Positions 40,369 to 48,207 of a stretch of DNA of 64,000 nucleotides are shown piece by piece; position 1 is the first letter of the stretch, and every line of letters begins with the position of its first letter. Source of the DNA: Lachnospira multipara ATCC 19207. GTDB taxonomy: Bacteria; Bacillota; Clostridia; Lachnospirales; Lachnospiraceae. The translations under genes and the position numbers were made by a program. The notes under the pieces are model-generated. The model worked only from the letters and a program-made list of their open reading frames with translations, had not been told where the DNA came from and made no database searches. The stretch is from assembly GCF_000424105.1 (NCBI RefSeq), contig NZ_AUJG01000005.1:62001-126000 (forward strand). The letters are read 5' to 3'.

Positions 40369-41244
40369 TTAATCTTCCTCGTCTTTTACTTGAGTTACTA
40401 GCACCTTGTCAACCATTTTATTATTGACATTGTGTATTGTGAAATTGTAATTCCCGCATTTTGCACTAAAGCCTTCATCTTCCTTAGTTGGAATCTTACC
40501 AAGTTCAAGAATTAAAAAGCCGTTTAGTGTATCTACATCTTCACATAAAAACTCAATTTCAAGTTTGTCTTCTACATCCTCTAAGGTTGTCTGACCATCC
40601 ATTATAAAGGAGCCATCTTCCTTAAGGACTATCTGTTCTTCTTCGTCGTCATATTCATCAAAAATATTACCAACGATTTCCTCTAGTATATCCTCCATTG
40701 TGATAATACCTGTTGTCTGGCCATACTCATCAACGACTATAGCCATGTGTGACTTCTTAGCTTTCATCTCTTTAAAAAGTGCGCTAATATTACGAGTCTC
40801 AGGGATACAATAAGCTTCAAACATTAAGTCATCTCCAAGTTCATGTAATGTCTTCCCCTTATTTTTTTCTAAGACATACGCTTTTAATAAATCTCTAATA
40901 TGCAGAATACCAATTACATTATCTATATCTTCATCATAAACTGGATATCTTGAAAAATTTTCCTCCATAACAAAGTTGAAAGCTTGCTCCACTGTAAAGC
41001 TGCCATCAATTGCAACTATATTCTTTCTGTGGATCATTACATCTTCCGCTTCTTTTTCCCCAAATTCGAAGATGTTACCAATCATCTCAGCTTCGCTTTC
41101 CTTAATTACACCTTGTTCATGGCTTTCATTAACCATATCCATAATTTCTTCTGAAATATCTTCTTGTCTGTCTTTTCTAGTAATTTTTCTTAATAAACCC
41201 ATCAAAAAACCTTCGTTTACATCCGAGGGGTGTACATCGTTCAT
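40369..41244 (-). CDS. CBS-pair / CorC-type transporter-associated protein
   Basis: 291 residues, soluble. An acidic N-terminal region, a pair of CBS domains (about 75-200; MIHRKNIVAID, FSRYPVYDEDIDNVIGILHIRDLL, SHMAIVVDEYGQTTGIITMEDILEEIVGNI) and a CorC_HlyC domain (about 215-285). This is the arrangement of CorC/YtfL 'haemolysin' proteins minus the DUF21 membrane domain, as in CorC of proteobacteria. It probably affects Mg2+/Co2+ efflux or binds nucleotides; the role in Clostridia is unclear. Confidence 0.88.
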   Translation of the reverse strand: MNDVHPSDVNEGFLMGLLRKITRKDRQEDISEEIMDMVNESHEQGVIKESEAEMIGNIFEFGEKEAEDVMIHRKNIVAIDGSFTVEQAFNFVMEENFSRYPVYDEDIDNVIGILHIRDLLKAYVLEKNKGKTLHELGDDLMFEAYCIPETRNISALFKEMKAKKSHMAIVVDEYGQTTGIITMEDILEEIVGNIFDEYDDEEEQIVLKEDGSFIMDGQTTLEDVEDKLEIEFLCEDVDTLNGFLILELGKIPTKEDEGFSAKCGNYNFTIHNVNNKMVDKVLVTQVKDEED

Positions 41245-41352
41245 ATTCTCATATTCCTTTCATTGTGCTTAGCATATAGCTAAAATTTTATATATTATAT
41301 ATATAAATTAAAATATACCATACATTCCAATCCAATGTAAAGCAAACTCTAG

Positions 41353-43053
41353 CTATCTTTCCTTTAAGGCCTCGTCTACATATTTAATTATATCACCAGA
41401 TAGCATCATTTCTTCAGATAAATTTTTAGCTGCCATATCTCCTGCCACAGCGTGAATATTTACCCCTGTAATTGCAGCAAGTAGGGGGTCACTAAATTTA
41501 TAAGAGAAAATGCCAGCAAGAACGCCTGTTAACACATCTCCTGAACCTGCTGTTGCCATGCCATCATTACCTGCCTGATTAATATAGGCTCTTTTAGCAT
41601 CAGTTACTACAGTTTTTGCATCCTTTAGGCAACAAATCACATGATATTTGCTACTAAATTCCATAGCCACTCCAACAGGGTCAGCCTTAATGTCTTTAAC
41701 AGCTATTTCTGTTAGTCTCTCCATCTCCTTTAAATGTGGAGTTAGAACTATTCTGCCCTCTAGCCTGTCAGCTGCTGCCCTTAAGCAATCAAATAAATTA
41801 TCCCTAGCAATAATATTTAGGGCATCTGCATCAATTATTATTGGCTTATTAATTAGTTCTAGGGTGTCCTTGCAAAGCTTTGTTGCTGTCTCATTCATAG
41901 ATAAACCTGGTCCTAAAACCACTATATCTGCAAAGTCTAGGGCAGCTTTTAAAGTATCTATAGGGCATTCATTTTCATAAACATCAATTAGGCACTCTGG
42001 AAGGCTTGTAAGTAGGGCTTCGCGATTAGAAAAATGTGTCAAAGCCTTTACCATACCAAGGCCCATTCTAGCCGCTGTCTTAGCAGAAAGAATAACCGCC
42101 CCGCCAATTCCACTAGAGCCTGCAATAATTGTAGCCTTGCCATAACTGCCCTTATTGCCAGCTTTCACTCTGCTATCTAGTGTCTTTCTAATTTCCTCTG
42201 ATTCAGAATCCCTATCTTTAAGGATATTTCCAAAAACCGCTTTGATATTGCCGATTGTCTGAAGGCAGCTAAATTCGTTGATTGCCAGTGTGTGGGCATC
42301 TACTGCCGGAGTTTTAACATCTTCCAGACTTTTGGCATCTACTGCCGGAGTTTTGGCATCTTTCGGACTTTGACCTTCTTTTGCCCCAGCAATTCTCTTT
42401 AGTTTCTGGCTATCATTAAGGCCAATAGGTGTAGAGACTATCTCTCCTGCATAACTTGGACCCTTGCCACAATAAAGGCCGATTTTCTCATAGCCAAAGC
42501 AAATGGTCTTATCTGCTTTTATGCAAGTTCCATAAATTTTGGAAGTTGAGGCATCAAGGCCAGATGGAAGGTCAAGAGCTATGACATATGGCTTAGGCTC
42601 AGATAATGAATTGATATAGTCAATTAATTCCTTATATTTGCCCTCAATATCTCTTTTTAAGCCCACTCCAAAGAGGCCATCAATAATGCAGTCATAATCC
42701 TTATTTAAGTTCTTGATTTCCTCTAAATCTTTATAGATTGTAAGGCCTAGGGCCTTTAACATTTCCTGCTGTGTCTCATTTTGCTTAGTAAAATTACTGC
42801 CAAGCAAAAGGATATCTAAATTCGTGTAACCTGCCAAATAAAGCATTCTAGCTACTGCTAGGGCATCTGCCCCGTTATTTCCTGCAGCGGCAGTAATAAA
42901 GAATTCATCCTTTTCCTTAAAGTCCTTTATTATTTCATTAAAGGCTGTTTTTGCTGCCTCTTCCATAAGCAAAAGAGAAGGGACCTTTAAAATATCTATC
43001 GTATATTTATCGATAGCTGCTGCCTGATTACTATCAATTAGTTCAATCTTCAT
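41353..43053 (-). CDS. Bifunctional NAD(P)H-hydrate epimerase / dehydratase
   Basis: 566 residues, repairs hydrated NAD(P)H. YjeF_N epimerase domain (about 1-215, with AAAGNNGADALAVARML) and YjeF_C ADP-dependent dehydratase domain (about 300-565, with GPGLSMN, LTPHLKEMERL and GNDGMATAGSGDVLTGVLAG). It is about 60 residues longer than the usual fusion because of a linker that contains two copies of a 13-residue repeat (DAKTPAVDA-like). GNNGGDG is here GNNGADA, a mild change in the epimerase loop. Start overlaps the upstream stop (ATGA), so the two are coupled. Confidence 0.92.
   Translation of the reverse strand: MKIELIDSNQAAAIDKYTIDILKVPSLLLMEEAAKTAFNEIIKDFKEKDEFFITAAAGNNGADALAVARMLYLAGYTNLDILLLGSNFTKQNETQQEMLKALGLTIYKDLEEIKNLNKDYDCIIDGLFGVGLKRDIEGKYKELIDYINSLSEPKPYVIALDLPSGLDASTSKIYGTCIKADKTICFGYEKIGLYCGKGPSYAGEIVSTPIGLNDSQKLKRIAGAKEGQSPKDAKTPAVDAKSLEDVKTPAVDAHTLAINEFSCLQTIGNIKAVFGNILKDRDSESEEIRKTLDSRVKAGNKGSYGKATIIAGSSGIGGAVILSAKTAARMGLGMVKALTHFSNREALLTSLPECLIDVYENECPIDTLKAALDFADIVVLGPGLSMNETATKLCKDTLELINKPIIIDADALNIIARDNLFDCLRAAADRLEGRIVLTPHLKEMERLTEIAVKDIKADPVGVAMEFSSKYHVICCLKDAKTVVTDAKRAYINQAGNDGMATAGSGDVLTGVLAGIFSYKFSDPLLAAITGVNIHAVAGDMAAKNLSEEMMLSGDIIKYVDEALKER
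42295..42372 (-). repeat. 39-bp in-frame repeat in the NAD(P)HX repair gene linker
   Basis: Two copies of a 39-base unit starting GGCATCTACTGCCGG on the plus strand (42295 and 42334). It encodes a repeated 13-residue segment of the interdomain linker, keeps frame and is therefore likely tolerated as spacer. Confidence 0.8.
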
Positions 43054-43676
43054 TTTTTCCTGTCTCCCATTATTTTAAAGTCGCCATTTAACTTATCTAG
43101 TTCGTTACTAAAGTCCGGACCAAAGATATCGTGCATATAGGTATACATTTTCTCATTAGCCTCTTCCTTATCCTGTCTTATAACGATGTTCTTCTTTAAC
43201 TTGATTCTTGTTTGATCTATTAGTTTAGACAAAAGCTCAATATCCTCTGCGTTGTTATTAAGCCTTTCATAGACCACCTTTAGCGTTTCCGCAATTAAGT
43301 GCTTGTTAGCATTGGCAAGCTCCTTTGGAAAATCTAGAGTCTCATCTTCAAGTTTAGCAATCTTATCCTTTGCCTCTTGAATTAGACGCTGATTTTGCTC
43401 CATCTTCTTTTTCTTGGCCTCACTATTATCATCATCCTCCATAGCCTCAACCACTTCTTGGATTAGCTGATTTTTAATCTTTTTGACCTCTTTTATATCA
43501 TTGTGAGCTTGTCCTTGTTGCTTTAATAATTCATTGACTTGTTTTTCCCAGTAATTAATCTCGTCTGTTTTATATTTTGCAGGTATTAATTTGTACCATC
43601 TCTCATCTAAAGTAAGGATGGGAACTCCTGCAATTCCCTCTAAATCCTTGATCTTCTCATACGAAAAATTTGTCAT
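43050..43676 (-). CDS. Coiled-coil protein of unknown function
   Basis: 208 residues, highly charged, cytoplasmic. The N-terminus is compact (GIAGVPILTLDERWYKLIP), followed by long heptad-like helices (about 45-110 and 130-185) and no cysteines. Not recognised as a named family. GGGGGAT precedes the ATG, and its TGA overlaps the ATG of the NAD(P)HX repair gene by four bases, so the two are made together. A structural partner or scaffold role is a guess only. Confidence 0.75.
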   Translation of the reverse strand: MTNFSYEKIKDLEGIAGVPILTLDERWYKLIPAKYKTDEINYWEKQVNELLKQQGQAHNDIKEVKKIKNQLIQEVVEAMEDDDNSEAKKKKMEQNQRLIQEAKDKIAKLEDETLDFPKELANANKHLIAETLKVVYERLNNNAEDIELLSKLIDQTRIKLKKNIVIRQDKEEANEKMYTYMHDIFGPDFSNELDKLNGDFKIMGDRKK

Positions 43677-43757
43677 TCATATCCCCCAAAAATAACTAAG
43701 ATTATTTATATTTTAATTATCTTACATTCTAAAAAAGAAAACAAGAAAATTAATATA

Positions 43758-43819
43758 AAATAAAAAGAACCTAGATTATAGGTTTGGCTTTTAAAAGCCT
43801 ATCCTAGCTCTAGGTTCTT
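43758..43819 (-). terminator. rex terminator
   Basis: Minus-strand AAGAACCTAGA/TCTAGGTTCTT stem (43765-43775, 43809-43819) followed by a T-rich tail, with GGCTTTTAAAAGCC and smaller pairs inside. Confidence 0.75.
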
Positions 43820-43845
43820 AATAATTTCTCTTTAATTAATAGCTC

Positions 43846-44490
43846 TTAGTGTTTCTCTTGATTAGCTATTGCATAAGAAAGTCTCATTAAACTTTCTGAT
43901 AAATGAACGTTCTCAACAATAACGTCCTTTGGAAGATTTAAATCTACTGGTGCAAAGTTCCAAATTGCCTTAATTCCCGCCTCAACAACGATATTAGCAA
44001 CTTCCTTAGCAGCTACCTTAGGTAGTGTAAGAGCTACGATTTCAATATTGTTGTCCTTAATAAACTGGGCAATTCCCTCAGAGTTATAAACCTTAACTCC
44101 TGCAACTTCTTTTCCAGCAACTTCAGGGTTATTATCAAATAAGCCCTTGATTACAAATCCACGCTTAGAAAAGTCTGAATAATTACAAATAGCGCGACCA
44201 ATATTACCAGCACCAACTACAATCATGTTATGTGGTTCGTCTACGCCTAAAATCTTACCAATCTTGTCATAAAGATACTTAACATTATAACCGTATCCCT
44301 GCTGGCCAAAGCCACCAAAATTATTAAGATCTTGTCGAATCTGAGAAGCTGTTACCTTCATCTTCTCACTTAATTCTTTAGAAGAAATGCGCTGTACATC
44401 ATTCTCAACTAGCTCACCAAGATATCTATAATACCTTGGCAGTCTTCTAATAACAACCGCCGATATCTTCTTTTCTTCTTTCTCTTCCAT
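43846..44490 (-). CDS. rex: Redox-sensing transcriptional repressor Rex
   Basis: 214 residues. N-terminal winged helix (about 1-80, RLPRYYRYLGEL, SSKELSEKMKVTASQIRQDLNNFG) and a Rossmann domain binding NAD(H) (GAGNIGRAI, about 90-98). It senses the NADH/NAD+ ratio and represses fermentation and electron-transport genes. GGAG lies seven bases before the ATG. A consensus promoter precedes it, and the upstream metH stop is about 115 bases away. Confidence 0.96.
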   Translation of the reverse strand: MEEKEEKKISAVVIRRLPRYYRYLGELVENDVQRISSKELSEKMKVTASQIRQDLNNFGGFGQQGYGYNVKYLYDKIGKILGVDEPHNMIVVGAGNIGRAICNYSDFSKRGFVIKGLFDNNPEVAGKEVAGVKVYNSEGIAQFIKDNNIEIVALTLPKVAAKEVANIVVEAGIKAIWNFAPVDLNLPKDVIVENVHLSESLMRLSYAIANQEKH

Positions 44491-44560
44491 ATCCTTACTC
44501 CATTCTTACTTCTATATAAATCATCAAGTGCTAAACTTGCGATGTATTTGTGCTTCTTGC

Positions 44561-44589
44561 ATTATATACTAATGTTAAAAAAATGTCAA
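44561..44589 (-). promoter_or_regulatory. rex promoter
   Basis: Perfect minus-strand TTGACA (44584-44589), 17-base spacer, TATAAT (44561-44566). A TTGTGA half-site (44600-44605), as in Rex operators, lies just upstream, but no full Rex palindrome is evident. Confidence 0.85.
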
Positions 44590-44606
44590 AATACATTTAT
44601 CACAAT

Positions 44607-47060
44607 TTAACCGAGCACTCTTTTAGCAATATCCACAGACTCCTTAGCATCGGCTGCATAAAAATCTGCATCAATTTCTTTTGCATATTCTGGGGTCAAT
44701 ACAGCACCACCAACCATGACCTTACAATCAAGATTATTTTCACGAATAAGCTGAATTGTTTCCTTCATAGAAACAAGAGTTGTAGTCATAAGCGCTGATA
44801 GACCGCAAAGGTGAACATCATTATCTCTAATGGCGTTAACAACATCCTCGTATGGCACATCCTTACCTAAATCAATAACCTCATAGCCATAGTTTTCAAG
44901 TAAGACCTTAACAATATTTTTTCCAATATCATGAACATCGCCCTTAACTGTAGCAATGACAATCTTTCCCTTTGAAACTGTCTCATCACTATCTTTATTA
45001 AGGGTTTCCTTAATTACATCAAAGGCCTCTGATGCTACTGAAGCTGCCATAATTAGCTGAGGTAGGAAAAGAGTTCCTTTTTCAAATTCCACACCAATCT
45101 CATCAAGGGCTGGAATTAAGGACTTATTTACAATGTCCATGGAATCCATCTTAGTTAGTAACTCTCTTGTTACTGCGGCACCTTCACTTTTAAGGCCCTT
45201 CTTTACAGCATAAGCTAAATCTGAAAGCTCGTAATTTCCCTTCTTTTCCTGAAGGTTAATATTAGTGTTTGCGCTTGGATTATTTCCTGCTGTCTTTGCT
45301 TCTGATACAGGAACTATCTTAGTTTGAGGCATATTTGCATAGGCTGCCACATAATCTACTGAGTTCTCATCAAAGCAAGCAAGTACCTTAAAGGCTCTAA
45401 TTGCTCCCATCATCTCAGGAAGGTTTGGATTAATAATACATAAATCTAGACCTGCCTGAAGAGCCATGGTTAAGAAAATGTGATTAACTAATACACGATT
45501 TGGCAAACCAAAGGAAATATTAGAAACGCCAAGAATTGTCTTAAGTCCTAACTCATTCTTAACTGTTTGTAGGGCTTTAAGAGTTTCTCTTGCCCCTTCC
45601 TGTTCAGCTGAAACTGTTAAGGTAAGGCAATCAATGTAAATATCTTTCTTATCAATTCCAATGCTTGTGGCTCTATCTAAAATCTTTTTTGCAATCTTTA
45701 CTCTATCCTCGCCCTTCTTTGGAATTCCATCTTCATCAAGGGCTAGACCAATTACTGCTGCACCGTATTTCTTACAGATTGGCAATATATTTTTTAAGGA
45801 CTCCTCTTCACCATTAACAGAGTTTACTAGGGCTCTACCATTGTAAACTCGAAGGGCAGCCTCTAAAACTAAAGGATCTGTGGAATCAATCTGGAGAGGC
45901 ACATCAACCACTGACTGTAGGGCTTTAATTGTGTCCACCATCATCTCCACTTCATCAATACCTGGCACGCCAACATTTACATCTAAAATGTCAGCACCGG
46001 CGCTAGTTTGCTCTAGAGCCTGACCTAAAATGTAATCCATATCTCTATCTTTAAGAGCCTGCTGGAACTTCTTCTTACCTGTAGGGTTAATTCGCTCACC
46101 TACGGCTCTTGGCTCATTTACCACGCAAGTCTTAGTGGCTGAACAAATAGCTGCAGGAACCTCAACAGGCTCTGCCTTAATATTGCCATTTTCCTTAAGC
46201 ATCTTACTAAGTTCTTCTATAAATTCAGGATTAGTTCCGCAACAACCTCCATAAATCTTAATGCCATACTTTCTTAAATCCTTCATAAGAAGGGCAAAAT
46301 CCTTGGCTGTGACATTATAAAGGTTTGTCTTTGGGTCTGGAAGACCTGCATTAGGCTTTAAAACTAGCGGAGTGTTAGTCCATTTTCTAAGTTCCTTAAT
46401 AACTGGCTCTAATTCCTTTGGACCAAGAGAGCAGTTAATTCCAAGGGCATCAACATCAAGGCCTGAAATTGTAAGGCCAAAAGCGGAAATGCTACAACCT
46501 GTAAAGGTACGTAAATTTTGTTCAAAAGTCATGGTTGTAAGAATTGGCAAATCTGAATTTTCCCTTGCTGCAAGCACCGCTGCCTTAAGGTCAAGCAAAT
46601 CTGTCATAGTCTCAAACACCACCAAATCTGCCCCTGCTGCAGCACCAGCCTTTACGCATCTAGCATACATGTCGTAAGCTGCCTCAAAGGAAAGCACCCC
46701 TGTGGGCTCAAGTAGGATTCCAATTGGGCCTAAATCAAGGGCTACTAAACCCTCTGGCTTTACCTTATCTCTTGCCTTAATTGCAAGCTTAATACCTGCA
46801 GTTACAAGCTCTTCCACGGAATGGCCGCACTCCTCGAGCTTATATTCATTTCCACCAAATGTATTGGCATAGACAATATCTGAACCGGCCAAAAAATATT
46901 TTTCATGAATTGACTCTATTAATTCAGGATTAGTGATATTAAGCATTTCCGGTGTTTCCCCCACCTTCATGCCTGCTGCCTGAAGCATTGTGCCCATGCC
47001 GCCATCAAGTATTACATAGTCCTTTTTTAATAGTTCATTAAATTTTTCCTTCTTAGTCAT
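44607..47060 (-). CDS. metH: Cobalamin-dependent methionine synthase lacking the reactivation domain
   Basis: 817 residues. Homocysteine-binding barrel (about 10-290) with zinc cysteines in GINCS and GGCCGTNP, pterin-binding methyl-THF barrel (about 315-580), cap helices (about 615-690) and a B12-binding Rossmann domain with DVHDIGKN (base-off histidine H710). It ends at the B12 domain, whereas E. coli MetH (about 1,227 residues) carries a further reactivation domain. That piece is encoded next door at 47121-47798. GGAG precedes the ATG. Confidence 0.93.
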   Translation of the reverse strand: MTKKEKFNELLKKDYVILDGGMGTMLQAAGMKVGETPEMLNITNPELIESIHEKYFLAGSDIVYANTFGGNEYKLEECGHSVEELVTAGIKLAIKARDKVKPEGLVALDLGPIGILLEPTGVLSFEAAYDMYARCVKAGAAAGADLVVFETMTDLLDLKAAVLAARENSDLPILTTMTFEQNLRTFTGCSISAFGLTISGLDVDALGINCSLGPKELEPVIKELRKWTNTPLVLKPNAGLPDPKTNLYNVTAKDFALLMKDLRKYGIKIYGGCCGTNPEFIEELSKMLKENGNIKAEPVEVPAAICSATKTCVVNEPRAVGERINPTGKKKFQQALKDRDMDYILGQALEQTSAGADILDVNVGVPGIDEVEMMVDTIKALQSVVDVPLQIDSTDPLVLEAALRVYNGRALVNSVNGEEESLKNILPICKKYGAAVIGLALDEDGIPKKGEDRVKIAKKILDRATSIGIDKKDIYIDCLTLTVSAEQEGARETLKALQTVKNELGLKTILGVSNISFGLPNRVLVNHIFLTMALQAGLDLCIINPNLPEMMGAIRAFKVLACFDENSVDYVAAYANMPQTKIVPVSEAKTAGNNPSANTNINLQEKKGNYELSDLAYAVKKGLKSEGAAVTRELLTKMDSMDIVNKSLIPALDEIGVEFEKGTLFLPQLIMAASVASEAFDVIKETLNKDSDETVSKGKIVIATVKGDVHDIGKNIVKVLLENYGYEVIDLGKDVPYEDVVNAIRDNDVHLCGLSALMTTTLVSMKETIQLIRENNLDCKVMVGGAVLTPEYAKEIDADFYAADAKESVDIAKRVLG

Positions 47061-47120
47061 TTTTTACTCCTCATTTATTACAATACACATTTACTTTATT
47101 ACTTGTTTTAAGAATACCGC

Positions 47121-47798
47121 TTAATAGCAGTGATTTCCTGATTTTAAAATGTTACAATTTCCCATCAAATTGCAATCTGCGCAGTTTCTATTGGCCTTTT
47201 TAATTTCCTCTTTGCTAAGGCCAATAATTGCGGTTACTGACTTTGTAGGAATCATCATGTGGGAATTCCCAACGGTTATTCCTATCTTTTTTGTGGCATC
47301 AAGAACCTTCACGAAATCTTTTTGATGACTTAGAGGCAAGTCGCCATAACCTATGCCAAATCTAAAGGTCATCTTGTATTCCTTAAATTCTTCCCTAATA
47401 ATATCCTCAACTTTATTACAAACCTGCTCAATGGCGGCGCTTGAAAATGCATCAAAAACCACTGATTTAGCCAGATTTGTGTGGGATAGAATTCTTATGT
47501 TTCTATCAATGCCCTCACCTATGGTAACCGCCATAGCTACAGCTTTTTCGCAGTTTGCAAGGTGATTTTTTATAGAATTACCCTTTAGGGTAAGGTTTGT
47601 ATTTGAAAATGTAATGCCCTCGCTAGTTTCACTAAAGTCAAAGACTTTGTAGATATATCTAGGACTTGCTAGCTTTCTAACCTCTTCCTCGCTTTCATCA
47701 ATTAATGAAAGAAGGTTGTCGTCTATCTTGGTATTACGATAACCAAGGTAGCGGAGGGCTTCGGATTTGTCGATTTTATCTAAGATTATGTTTTTCAT
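47121..47798 (-). CDS. Separate MetH reactivation-domain protein
   Basis: 225 residues matching the C-terminal vitamin-B12-dependent methionine synthase activation domain (RFGIGYGDLPLSHQKDF, IGITVGNSHMMIPTKSVTAIIG are the SAM-binding and conserved blocks). The C-terminal end has a four-cysteine motif (CADCNLMGNC and a later Cys) that could hold a metal or iron-sulfur cluster. It precedes metH by 60 bases and is expected to supply the reductive methylation that rescues oxidised cob(II)alamin. The electron donor is unknown. Confidence 0.88.
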   Translation of the reverse strand: MKNIILDKIDKSEALRYLGYRNTKIDDNLLSLIDESEEEVRKLASPRYIYKVFDFSETSEGITFSNTNLTLKGNSIKNHLANCEKAVAMAVTIGEGIDRNIRILSHTNLAKSVVFDAFSSAAIEQVCNKVEDIIREEFKEYKMTFRFGIGYGDLPLSHQKDFVKVLDATKKIGITVGNSHMMIPTKSVTAIIGLSKEEIKKANRNCADCNLMGNCNILKSGNHCY

Positions 47799-47844
47799 AG
47801 TTTATCCTCATAATTTGTTTAGATAATTTCTTTACGAAATTGTA

Positions 47845-48117
47845 AGTAGTATTCGCTTCGCGAATATGTTTAAAGTTGAAACGCAATCTCCGATTGCGTG
47901 TTTAGGGGGAACCGTCGCGCATTAGAATTCGCTTCGCGAATCAGCGCGCGGCTGCATTGCAATCGCTACGCAATTACAACACCAATTAGGGGAACCGTCG
48001 CGCATTAGAATTCGCTTCGCGAATCAGCGCGCGGCTGCATTTCAAATGATTTACTCATTCGAAATCTATTCTGTATCGCCTTCGGCGATACTTAGCACGC
48101 AATCATAGATTGCGCAC
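47845..48117. repeat. Palindrome-rich array with an 83-bp tandem duplication
   Basis: The divergent gap between the metH reactivation gene and the ABC-F gene is packed with short GC-rich hairpins. Two copies of a segment of about 54 bases (from about 47903 and 47986, 83 bases apart) each carry CCGTCGCGC.../GCGCGCGG ends around ATTCGC-TTC-GCGAAT. Flanking hairpins: another ATTCGC/GCGAAT at about 47849-47864, ACGCAATC/GATTGCGT at 47881-47898, GTATCGCC/GGCGATAC at about 48073-48091 and CGCAATC/ATTGCG at about 48100-48115. No open frame of note. Confidence 0.8.
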
Positions 48118-48142
48118 ACATTGCAATTTTACTTTTTTCTAT

Positions 48143-48184
48143 TTATAATCGTCAAGTAAATATAAACGATTATAAGAATTTTTT
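48143..48184 (+). terminator. Terminator-like hairpin in the ABC-F leader
   Basis: Stem TTATAATCG/CGATTATAA (48143-48151, 48167-48175), then GAA and six T, only 24 bases before the start codon. It is AT-rich and could be an attenuator or a weak terminator for readthrough from upstream. Confidence 0.45.
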
Positions 48185-48207
48185 ATTAGGATATTTTGGA
48201 GGTTTTG

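Noticed and set aside
41648-41980. 110-codon plus-strand frame inside the NAD(P)HX repair gene
   Set aside because: Antisense shadow of a conserved domain.
44590-44610. Full Rex operator at the rex promoter
   Set aside because: Only one TTGTGA half-site; the second half does not match.
47061-47120. Cobalamin or SAM riboswitch at metH
   Set aside because: The gap is too short, and neither the B12-box nor SAM-box cores are seen there or before 47798.
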